The notes under the pieces: model-generated
What the model saw: the letters and a program-made list of their open reading frames with translations, nothing else
Database searches by the model: none
What the model was told of the DNA's origin: nothing
Assembly: GCA_019925105.1 (NCBI GenBank)
Contig: JAHGAU010000009.1
Location: 620,001-684,000, forward strand
DNA: 64,000 bases
Source: Niebla homalea
Lineage: Eukaryota > Ascomycota > Lecanoromycetes > Lecanorales > Ramalinaceae
Reading direction: 5' to 3'
Made by a program: the position numbers and the translations under genes
Shown here: positions 55,663 to 64,000 of the stretch, one piece after another
Position numbering within the stretch: the first letter of the stretch is position 1
Layout of the letters: every line of letters starts with the position of its first letter

Positions 55663-57703
55663 TCAACGGGTCTTGATGACTCCTGCGAATCATGTCAGAG
55701 CCTGCAGATACCGACAGAGGATGAAATTTATTGGACTCACCTGCCATGATGAGCTTTTGTACCTTGGTCCTGATGTCAGGATTCTTCATGTGATCTTGTA
55801 GAGCGGCCGGATCGCCCTTGGCTTGTTGCAAGATGCTTTGCATGATCGGATCTTGCAAGATACTCATGACCTGAATGATCACGACTCGTCAGTATGACTT
55901 CTTGGCCAATCAACATGCGGAGGAAAGGAGCCTTACCTCAGGATCTTTCTGTATCCGCTCCATCGTTTGCTCCTCTGTCTCGCCCGATCGGCCCGCAAAT
56001 TGGGCCTGCAGGGCTTTCTGCTGCTGTTGCTCAATCTCACGGTAGTTGGTGCCTCCCTCATCATGCTTCATGGCTTCCGCACAAACGTCGCTGCACTTGC
56101 TAAACTCCTTCATGGCAAAGTACGCTTGCGCCTTTCTGAGGTAGGCTCGAATGAATTTCGGGTCTTTTTGGATGGCCATGTCGCAATCTTGGACTGCACC
56201 GGGGAAGGTCATGAGCTTGATCAAAGCCGCAGCACGATTGGAGTACCCTCGTGGGTCCTCAGGTGCTCGCTTGACCATCTCACTGTAGGCCTCGACCGCA
56301 CCGGGCCAATCAGATTCCTTGAACTTCTGCCCACCGAGCTCCCGAGCCTTCTCGGCTTCTTCTGGGTTGATGTAAGATTCTTTCTCTGCTTTGATCTGGG
56401 CTTTTTCCGCTGCTCGGAGCTTGTTCAAGATGTCAGGCGTGCGGTGCTCGGTTAGTGATTTTTGATAGTTCTCTATTGCATGAGGCAGGTCATTCAGCTT
56501 CTCAAACGCGCTCCCTATCCGACCGAAAGCCCTACAGTAAGAATGAGTAAGTTGTCATGAGACGTCGAAGGTCAAGGAACGTACTTCGCAATGACCTTGA
56601 AATCTGCCATGACCTCCCGTCCCTCCTGGATGGCCGTTCGACAAGATTCTATCGCAGCTTCGTAGTCTCCCTTCTCGAATTGAGCAGCGCTCTTGTTCGT
56701 CATGTAGGTAATGTCTTTGTGCAGGTCCCAGGCTTTGTCGTAATGTTGGATGGCAACGTCGAAGTTCCTCTTCTTATAGTTTTCCGTGCCAACTTTCTTC
56801 TCAGCCTCGGCTTCCTCTTTTGCCTTCTTGGCAGCAACAGCCTCTTCGTCCTCAGGCTCGGGCTCGGGCTCGGGCTCGGGCTCAGGTTCGGGGGCCTTCT
56901 TGGGTTCTGCAGGTTTGGAAGATGACGGGCGGGCGTCGGGCATAGGCATATCTTCTTCGGCCTCCTTTGAGCCGTTGAGGTCTGGCATTGGTCCATCCCC
57001 TCCTTTGCCTCCCATGAAATTCATGTCAATGCCCATCAGTACACCCATTGCTGTCAACATCCTCTGATCTTGAAAGGCAGCACTAATGTCGCTTGGGTTT
57101 TGCCGCACCCTTTGCAGCGTCTGCATGAAGGATGGGTCTGCAAGGAATTGGCTTGTCTTGGGATTCGCTGCCAATTTCTGGAAGATCTGCGGATCGCCAA
57201 AGATGTTGCCCAGCCCACCACCAGGACCTCCAGCACCGTCGGATTCGATGGCTCGGTCAACGGCAGCAAGGCCCGATTTAGCTTGGGCGTTTGCTGGGTC
57301 AAGCTTGAGTGCTTCATCGAAAGCATCTTTTGCACCAACTTAAAATAAAATGTCAGCATCCTAACCCTTGAAACGAGAGAAGAGTGAATACTGACCTAGG
57401 TCACCAGTACCATGTAAGGCGGCACCTTTTCGTCCCCAACCTTTGGCCCAGTCAGGCTTGATCTCTGTTGTCTTATTGGCGTCCTCTAGGGCCTGAGCGA
57501 ATTCCTTCTTGGACGCATATGCACCTGATCGGTTCGAGTAGAGGACATGATTCTGTGGCTCTATCTCTATGGCTTTCGAGAATTTGTCACTGTCTTCATT
57601 AGCTTGGACATGAGGCTGAGGATTGCTTTGATACGCACATTGCTTCATCGAAATTCTTTTCAGCGAACGCCTTGTTCCCTTCGGCTTTGAGTGCGTCCGC
57701 CAT
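55663..57703 (-). CDS. STI1: Hsp70/Hsp90 co-chaperone Sti1 (Hop)
   Basis: Exons 57703-57639, 57589-57396, 57338-56585, 56531-55937, 55870-55741 and 55682-55663 join in phase to about 585 aa. TPR1 opens the protein ([19 protein letters not shown] ... [22 protein letters not shown]). A DP1/STI1 domain follows ([24 protein letters not shown]). Next is an acidic EP-rich linker, then TPR2A ([21 protein letters not shown]), TPR2B ([20 protein letters not shown] ... [12 protein letters not shown]) and a C-terminal DP2 ending [13 protein letters not shown], the usual Sti1 end. The protein bridges Hsp70 and Hsp90 during client transfer. The last exon encodes only six codons plus stop. Confidence 0.95.
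56853..56891 (-). repeat. Hexanucleotide repeat encoding Glu-Pro
   Basis: About six copies of a cgggct hexamer (plus strand) encode [12 protein letters not shown] in the linker between DP1 and TPR2A of Sti1. It is in frame, and length variation between strains is likely. Confidence 0.85.
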
Positions 57704-57953
57704 AGCTGTGGTTACAGTCCGGATATAATCAAAAAGTGGATCGGCTTCGAGTGTCAAGAGAAAAGCTGTAGGAAGGACAGGACGAGTGCGACGTGAATCC
57801 GAAATGTAAAGAAATCAATCGAAAGCATTGATGCCATTTCCCTAAGGTCGTCGCAGGGTCGTTCCGCCCTACAAAGCTTCGGCATTCAGCTACCCCACCT
57901 CTGCCGAAGCTTAATTCTCCGGTCACTTCTTGCCCTCGTGTGCGCACAGTAAT
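57704..57953. promoter_or_regulatory. Short divergent promoter STI1/RPC34
   Basis: Only 250 bp separate the start codons of two divergent housekeeping genes, so control sequences must be shared or abutting. An inverted gaagctt...aagcttc pair occurs around 57870-57915, but no heat-shock element array is obvious. Confidence 0.45.
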
Positions 57954-59162
57954 ATGGCAGGTCTTTCGAAGCCTCGACTGTCAAGCGTGTACGCAGAGAG
58001 TGATCCTGTTATGAGTTACGCTCCGGATGCGTCCTCTGCTGGACCTAGCAAAAGCATTCCCTCCTTAGAAGGGATCAAGACAGCCGTGTACAATCATTGT
58101 TTGGCCCAGCCAAAGGATACCATGTTCACCCAAGCAGGACTTTTGGCCGCCGGTCTGTTTCCGAACAACTCCATCATCATGTTGAATCAGGTCATGCATC
58201 AGCTTTGTGTGTCTGGCCAGCTCAAGATGCAAGAGTTGAATAAAGAGCTTCAATGGCGACTCATTGCCCCAGAGGTCACATCGGCCCGCACCGGTTTGGA
58301 CCGAGAGATGCAACTCGTCTATGACCATATCGAATCAGCTGGTCGTGAAGGTATGTGGTCACAGCGGATCTACAAATCAACCGGTATCCACAAGGTCGTC
58401 ATGGACCGGATCCTCAAATCCCTCGAGCAGAAGCGTCTCATCAAGACCGTACCCAATTATCGACACCCGAGCAGGAAAACGTACATGCTGCAGTCGCTGC
58501 AGCCGCAAGAGGATGTGACGGGCGGGCTGTTCTACACCACTGGCGAGCTCGACGAGCAGCTCGTGGAAGGGGTGTGCAACTGGATCGATTGGTGGGTTGT
58601 CAGTCGGAGCTGGTGGTTCCCACCGTCTGCTGAAGAGCAAGGCAAGAAGAGGAAACTGGATGCCGCGCAAGGGCAGCACAGGACAACGGCCGCTCCTGAG
58701 ATTTCAAAGGAGGGAGCGGAAAATCTGAGGGCGAATGAGCTTGGGAAACCCAGGTTACGCAGTCAGCATATGCGGCCATACCCGCAGAACCATGCCCAAT
58801 ACCCGACAGTTGCCGACATCACCAACGCCCTCAACGTGAGGAAAGTGGTCAACGGAACGACAATGAAGATCTCGGACACGTTGTTGCTGGTTGATATCCT
58901 GGTCTGGGATGGCAGGCTCGAAAGGTTGAAAGTGCGAGCGAAGAGCGGAGGAACGAAGGACGTATACCGTGCCGTCAAGGAACCCTTGACCCAGCACCAG
59001 GTTGAGCCAATCAGAGAGAGCCGAGAACCCATCAAGCCAGCCAAAGCGAACGGTTTGACCGAAGCGCCGTGTGGGAGGTGTCCGGTCTTTGATCTTTGTG
59101 AGGAAGGGGGCTTGGTGAATGCCAAAACATGTCCTTACTTCAAGGAATGGCTCGAATTATGA
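57954..59162 (+). CDS. RPC34: RNA polymerase III subunit Rpc34/RPC6 (RPC39)
   Basis: A single 402-aa exon. ATG 57954 is the first ATG in frame. Winged-helix regions are seen: GIKTAVYNHCLAQPKDTMFTQAGL ... LNQVMHQLCVSGQLKMQELNKELQWRLI, then LVYDHIESAGREGMWSQRIYKSTGIHKVVMDRILKSLEQKRLIKTV, the family signature. The C-terminus has CGRCPVFDLC and a further Cys ten residues on, followed by PYFKEWLEL. This four-Cys set is the Fe-S cluster site of eukaryotic Rpc34 and archaeal TFE-beta relatives. The subunit belongs to the Rpc82-34-31 trimer, which contacts TFIIIB and opens the promoter. Confidence 0.95.
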   Translation: MAGLSKPRLSSVYAESDPVMSYAPDASSAGPSKSIPSLEGIKTAVYNHCLAQPKDTMFTQAGLLAAGLFPNNSIIMLNQVMHQLCVSGQLKMQELNKELQWRLIAPEVTSARTGLDREMQLVYDHIESAGREGMWSQRIYKSTGIHKVVMDRILKSLEQKRLIKTVPNYRHPSRKTYMLQSLQPQEDVTGGLFYTTGELDEQLVEGVCNWIDWWVVSRSWWFPPSAEEQGKKRKLDAAQGQHRTTAAPEISKEGAENLRANELGKPRLRSQHMRPYPQNHAQYPTVADITNALNVRKVVNGTTMKISDTLLLVDILVWDGRLERLKVRAKSGGTKDVYRAVKEPLTQHQVEPIRESREPIKPAKANGLTEAPCGRCPVFDLCEEGGLVNAKTCPYFKEWLEL

Positions 59163-59589
59163 GGGCTCCAGAACTGTTGACCCTGATGGTGCCGAGACTT
59201 CAAGTTAGATAGCGATGGCGTTGACGGGCAAGATACCCATGGGTTACCAGCTAGAAATACTGATTGAATTCGAAATGAAGGATCAAAAGCAAGATATCAT
59301 GATTGATTGCAACCACAACATATATTGGGATATGTCATTCGCATTGTATGCACAGAACCGTCACGCCGGACGATGATTGAGGGGAAGATGTGAAATCGTA
59401 AACAATCATGCTAAATGGTATATTCATAAAAACCCAACCTAGAGCGAACCAGCCCGTACCCAGACGCCCAATGCTCAGCCTTCTTCAAAGCCATTATTCC
59501 ACGTCTGTAGAGCTTGCCAGACCGCTCTTGTCCAACCCATTAGTTCTTGACCATGATTATCGATTGACCCCCCGGCCGTCCAGAAAACA
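59163..59589. other. Convergent 3' region
   Basis: About 430 bp between the ends of RPC34 and the second Zn2Cys6 gene. No gene. Confidence 0.5.
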
Positions 59590-62022
59590 TCAAATGTATG
59601 ACATGTCAAAATCTTTTACCACGTTATCCCAACCAGCCCAATTCAGATTGTCCTCTAACATCATGGGAGGATCTAGGGGGAAATGCCCCAAATTGCCGTC
59701 CCATTGGTTGGTATCTTCGCTCCGATTGTCCATTCGAATCGGCAGCGAGTCTCCGTTTTGAGCAGCCGGATGAGGGATCATTGGTTCAAAAGACGGAAAA
59801 CTATCGGGCACTCGCTCTATCCCGCCAATCTCGTTTGGCTGGGTGTACGTTGGACCCATTGAATTCATGAACATAGGTAACTCAGCAGCGGAGCCGTTCA
59901 TATCAGGTCCTGGCTGCGGATTGAAGTTTATGATTGGGCCAATGGATCCATCAAGGGGGAATAGGGCTCGATTCTGAAGCGCTTTTGCACGCTCGGCTCT
60001 AGCCTTGGCCATCAACTTCCGGAGTGGCTTCCACATCATGCCCCTGAGGTTGGAACTGACAGAACCTCCCCACTCGTCGAAGACGCCGTCGATGACGAGC
60101 CACGCGCGATCGACATCAGGGCCCAACGTGCGGGAGCAGAGTTGAGATAGGACAAAGGCCAGCGCGTGCCATTGGATGTAGGTGCGGAATAGCCAACCCC
60201 ATTTGAGCGTTGTCTTCTCAGTCTCGAGTAAACGAGAGAACTCGATGATCTCTATGCATGTCTGGAATAGACGATCTCTGGTCTCTTGGGGTAGACCGGC
60301 CCCGGCATCGGAGCGCTGGAAGGGATGGTTCACAACCAGCCACATTTTGGCAATGATGAGACGGGCCACGGTGGCGGCAACCCAATGCAATGGCACATTT
60401 GCCGTGTCACAATGACGCAAGTACTTCTCTTCGAGGTGTTGGTGCAGCTCCTCGATCATCTTCTCCTTGTCTTCGAGGCTCAATGAAGCGTTCTTGGTCC
60501 TGCATGGCGTTGGACCAGGGGGAGCATAGCTCAGTCGGCGAACTGCTGTGCTCACGGAGAAACGCATCAGATCGAATGTCAGTTCGGTGGCGCCTTCGTG
60601 CTCCTTGGGCGCTTCTTTCATAGCTGGATCTATGTCTGCATCGTTGACGTTGAGAGGAAAGTTGGTGTCAAAAGATGCCTCTCCTATCGTTGGCTCCACG
60701 CCCTGGTCTTCCGATGCGCGTACATCCAATGTGCAAATATGCCACCACAAGCGGCGCCTCAGCTCCGTTTCGAAGGGAGATAGATTGAACTGTTGTCCGT
60801 CGCGATGAATTCCCAATGCCTGGGCAAGGCGGATAAGCAGACCGGTTAATGTCCAAACATAGCGGCTATCGTCGGTGCGGCGCACGCATGTCAGGAAGAT
60901 GAGTAGCGCCTGTAGGACAATGAGCTCCTGGGTACTGAGGAAGCCAGCGCGGGCAAAAGCCTGCTCGACGGCGAACCGATATTTACGCAAAGTTGCTTGC
61001 TTCTCAATACCAAGCAGGGTTATACATTCAATGGGCGACAAGGTGGTCACAGCGGCGTAGTACATGGATAGCATGAGCGCCTCCATTGATTTGGTTATGT
61101 GATCCAGGTCTTTGGCAGCGGTCAAGACAGTCCGCTCCATGGTGGGAATATGAAAGAGCTTCAAAACGGGATCAACGTTCCTCTTGAATATACTCCAGTA
61201 TGTGGGAATCTGCTCTGCTGGAGGATGATAGTTGCGTAATGATAAGGCGGTGGAGCTAAAATTGAAGATGAAGCCTTGATGATTGGCTGAGGCAGAAGAG
61301 CCAGAGCCAGGCGACGGATAGTCATCCTCTTCTTCGGTAGGATCATCCAGGATATCGCGCATCTCAGCAACCTCCTCGCTCAGGCTTGTCCAGAACTTGT
61401 TACTGACATAGCGACTTCTTCCTTCTTCGACTACCAGGCGTCCAAATTCTTTGACCATGCCATTGGTCCTTTCGTCTTGTTTGTTTTCTTTCGACGGCTG
61501 GAATGCTCCGATCATGCCCAAGTTCATCGCATTTGGCGTCTGCTGCCGACAGCCTTCTTGTTTGATGGCAGATTTGTCAGCCTCGGCAGTATGTGCGACA
61601 GGCGATAATGGCTCATCCCCTTCATCTGCCCCCTTTCCCAGGCTCTGTACTACACCCTCGAGGCGCCTCAAACGGGCCAACAATTCTGTATCGGGCGGTT
61701 TCCTGCTCCTTCGCGGAGCTCGTCCTGGCCCAGGAAAGACGCATTCAGTAGCAGCTTTATTGCAATTGGCACAGGGATGTCTCTTGTCGCACTTGACTTT
61801 GCGTTTCCGACAGGTAATACATGAGCGAGGGTTCAGCCCATGAGATCCATTGACCAAGCTGTTTGCCCGCTTCTGAAGAAGCAGCGGTCCATTCTCGCCC
61901 GGAGAGGAGCTGTCTCGAGGTTGTGTGCCATTCTGTGTCGCACTGCTCGGAGAAGTGACAGAACCGACAGGGGAAGCTGCGAAGTCCACCCCGTCAAGAA
62001 TTGGCTCCGAATGAGAGACCAT
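59590..62022 (-). CDS. Zn2Cys6 transcription factor, 810 aa, intronless
   Basis: One uninterrupted frame from ATG 62022. The cluster is at residues about 68-94: CITCRKRKVKCDKRHPCANC followed by NKAATEC (C-x2-C-x6-C-x5-C-x2-C-x6-C). A linker and a short heptad region follow (TELLARLRRLEGVVQSLGKG). The fungal-specific transcription factor domain then spans residues about 265-560 (IPTYWSIFKRNVDPVLKLFHIPTM ... LRKYRFAVEQAFARAGFL ... LIRLAQALGIHRDG ... FETELRRRLWWHICTLD). The C-terminal region is Pro/Asn/Met-rich. Its target pathway is not visible from the neighbours. Confidence 0.93.
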   Translation of the reverse strand: MVSHSEPILDGVDFAASPVGSVTSPSSATQNGTQPRDSSSPGENGPLLLQKRANSLVNGSHGLNPRSCITCRKRKVKCDKRHPCANCNKAATECVFPGPGRAPRRSRKPPDTELLARLRRLEGVVQSLGKGADEGDEPLSPVAHTAEADKSAIKQEGCRQQTPNAMNLGMIGAFQPSKENKQDERTNGMVKEFGRLVVEEGRSRYVSNKFWTSLSEEVAEMRDILDDPTEEEDDYPSPGSGSSASANHQGFIFNFSSTALSLRNYHPPAEQIPTYWSIFKRNVDPVLKLFHIPTMERTVLTAAKDLDHITKSMEALMLSMYYAAVTTLSPIECITLLGIEKQATLRKYRFAVEQAFARAGFLSTQELIVLQALLIFLTCVRRTDDSRYVWTLTGLLIRLAQALGIHRDGQQFNLSPFETELRRRLWWHICTLDVRASEDQGVEPTIGEASFDTNFPLNVNDADIDPAMKEAPKEHEGATELTFDLMRFSVSTAVRRLSYAPPGPTPCRTKNASLSLEDKEKMIEELHQHLEEKYLRHCDTANVPLHWVAATVARLIIAKMWLVVNHPFQRSDAGAGLPQETRDRLFQTCIEIIEFSRLLETEKTTLKWGWLFRTYIQWHALAFVLSQLCSRTLGPDVDRAWLVIDGVFDEWGGSVSSNLRGMMWKPLRKLMAKARAERAKALQNRALFPLDGSIGPIINFNPQPGPDMNGSAAELPMFMNSMGPTYTQPNEIGGIERVPDSFPSFEPMIPHPAAQNGDSLPIRMDNRSEDTNQWDGNLGHFPLDPPMMLEDNLNWAGWDNVVKDFDMSYI

Positions 62023-62695
62023 TTTATCCGATTACTGCACCTGCTGTGAGGCTGGAACCCGAGTCAAGGTTCTTGGTCGTTCTTGAGGCAGGAAGTGGCG
62101 ATTTCTGTACACTGGAACATACACAAATGGTCATGTATGTCGTGTCTGGTTCCTCAGGCAAGTTGAGTGCCTCGAGTGCCTACATTGCCAATCGAACAAT
62201 CACAGGCGCTACGACGCTTCATCATCAGAGGCACTATTTGTTCATGTAAGCAATAAGCCATTTACTAATCCATCAAACCTTATCCCTCCCACCACGCCCA
62301 AAGCGCATGATCCAAGCCTCACTCGTGCTTTGGGCCACACTAGAGAAAAAGCATGCTAGTGGCTTAGCGTATGAGAGTGAGACCGATGGGAAAGGGGCAA
62401 GTGGCGAATTGAAGGGCTTTTGATGCTCGTTCAATCTCTTCCATTGAGTCTCGTCATCAAATACTTTGTACACGCACACCAATCAACTTGTATAAAGCTG
62501 CTCCCAAAATCATCCATCCAGGTATCCCCAGTAATGGGCATCAAAACTCATCAGAGCGGACCACCCGTCACAAATCTCCATCCAAATGCCACTGCCGCTG
62601 CTCTCCTTCACTGCAGCAGCAAAGTAATGTTAGAATCGACAGTGTGCCTGTCGTTCAGTTCTGCACCAGAGCATGTGAATGTCCCATTCTTCCAA
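62023..62695. other. Intergenic, about 670 bp
   Basis: Promoter of the Zn2Cys6 gene and 3' flank of the coiled-coil gene, both on the minus strand. No supported frame. Confidence 0.5.
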
Positions 62696-64000
62696 TCATC
62701 CAGCACCCATCAGATTTTCGAGCTCCTCTGGCGAAAGCGTACTCCTCCTTCGACTTCCCTTCAATTTCTTAGTCACTGCTTTTTGGGCCACGCTTTGCCG
62801 CCTCGTTCGCTTCTCCTCTCGAGTTCGAACGTCTTCAGCCTCCCTTTGCGCTCTTTCGAGCTTCTGAGTCACGGTTTGAGCTGGCGAATGGGCTTTTGGA
62901 TGGGTTTGAGTCTAGCTTACGGTAAGTACGGATCTTCCTGCGACCTCAGCCATGGGCCGTTGGAGACTCACATGTAGCGGTATGCGCGATCGAGCCTTTA
63001 CGGGGCTTAGCTGCGGTTCCTTCGAGAAGTCCCATAGCGAAAAGTCATCTGCGTTCTCTTGTTCTTGAATGGCCTGCGTGTTCTCCTCCGGTATCGCTGA
63101 GAAGACGACCTTTTTGGCCGAGGGAGCTGAGGGAGCTGTTTGAGCATTCGGGCTTCTCTCCCCAAGCGCTTGGCTTGTGGCATGCTCGTCTAGATCGGCG
63201 CTCTCTGCTGTTACGTCGGTTTCGGTTTCTTCCACAGGAAATCCTTCCGGGTGATCCGGTGGGTCCAGCAGCGCATCGAAGTCAGTGGCGGCCTTCTCAC
63301 CGTCGGCCATCTTCAGTGGAGAATGATGAGCCTCCTGCGCTGATGGGATGCCGGAACCGAGCCTCAGCCCAGCCTGCAGATCCTCAAGGTTTATGGTGTC
63401 ACCATCCTTGGCCATCCTCTTTTTCCATCCACCCATCAGAGCCACGGCCTCTTTCCACCGTACTGCCATCATCTCCCAGCCTTCACGTAACCTGTGAATT
63501 TCTTCCTCGCGCACCTCAACCTCCTCCAGCGGTACGAAAGACGGGTTCGTGAGCAATCCTCTTAAGTGCTCCAGGACTTCATCCGTGTTGGTAGCAAGTG
63601 CTTCGTAGCTCAGTGGTCCCGTCAAGATACCTTGCTCATCAAGCATATCCTCAAAGGCGCCGTTCATTGCCGAACTCGGCGCGTCATCGGCAGGCAAACC
63701 CTGCAAGCTACGCAGCGTTCCCAAGGTCCCTCTGACCAGGCCAATGAGCGCATCGTTCTCGTCGCTCAGCTCCTGGCTGAGCTGCGTAAGGAACTCAGTG
63801 GATTCTTGCTTCAGTGAGTAATCCGCACTCTCCACGTCTGCATCCGATGGGCCAATCCTGTTGCCTTGGCCTCTGTGATTCAAGCCTGGTGTCACAACAA
63901 CAACGCCGACTTGATGACTCGCCCCATCTCTGCCCCTTCTTCCTTCGAGATGTTTCTTCAGTCTTGCGATTTCCCCGTCCCTCCTTCGCAGATCGGTGGC
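62696..64000 (-). CDS. ADIP/TinC-like coiled-coil protein, 3' part, cut by window edge
   Basis: The frame is open from position 64000 leftward, so the gene begins outside the window. Exons are >64000-62972 and 62863-62696. The donor gtgagt follows IPLH at 62972, and the acceptor ctcag leads in phase 0 to KLERAQREAEDVRTREEK and the end STLSPEELENLMGAG. The visible N-terminal part, LRRRDGEIARLKKHLEGRR, is the coiled-coil opening of the afadin- and alpha-actinin-binding (ADIP) family. LTQLSQELSDENDALIGLVRGTLGTLRSL, VLEHLRGLLTNPSFVPLEEVEVREEEIHRLREGWEMMAVRWKEAV and SPVKARSRIPLH match, from memory, the NIMA-interacting protein TinC of Aspergillus. The role (spindle or mitosis) is inferred from that likeness. 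Confidence 0.8.

Overview
The window is nuclear DNA of a filamentous ascomycete (Pezizomycotina). The evidence is dense genes on both strands, 50-85 nt GT-AG introns with CTGAC/CTAAC-type branch sites, two Zn2Cys6 transcription factors, a SomA/Flo8-type LisH regulator, a 2EXR-type protein, and fungal forms of core eukaryotic genes. The class cannot be fixed from sequence alone; a Dothideomycete-like fungus is only a guess. No CRISPR, prophage, tRNA, rRNA or biosynthetic cluster was seen.

Layout. 0-5.6 kb: a 2EXR protein, a Mug/TDG-type DNA glycosylase and a secreted low-complexity repeat protein. 6-15.5 kb: housekeeping genes RRP7, a small membrane protein, SNRNP40 (U5 snRNP), BET3 (TRAPP) with a 9-nt microexon, and the SomA regulator. 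16-26.4 kb: a two-dsRBD protein, a multi-spanning membrane protein, a lipid-droplet hydrolase and two neighbouring arrestin-like genes with PY motifs. 26.9-35.1 kb: an AIFM3-like Rieske/FAD oxidoreductase, a coiled-coil protein, a broken FAD amine-oxidase-like gene and a GNAT acetyltransferase; two copies of one short inverted-repeat element lie here. 35-44.7 kb: a small Cys-rich protein, NUP85, a secreted GH128 glucanase and a long Pmp3-like protein. 44.7-49.6 kb: gene-poor, with repeats and coding-like fragments. 49.6-64 kb: Zn2Cys6 factor, ENT3 epsin, STI1 co-chaperone, RPC34, a second Zn2Cys6 factor, and the 3' part of an ADIP/TinC-like coiled-coil gene cut by the window edge.

Two things stand out. 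First, a MITE-like element (28992-29233) has near-perfect terminal inverted repeats and a 5-bp target duplication; a decayed, inverted relative sits 3 kb away and differs mostly by transitions, as expected of RIP. Second, at least five genes show single-base frame breaks, mostly at or near short homopolymer runs, including the normally essential NUP85. Sequencing error is therefore likely for several of them, and gene death should not be assumed. I found no convincing new multi-gene system; the window is mainly ordinary housekeeping and regulatory genes.
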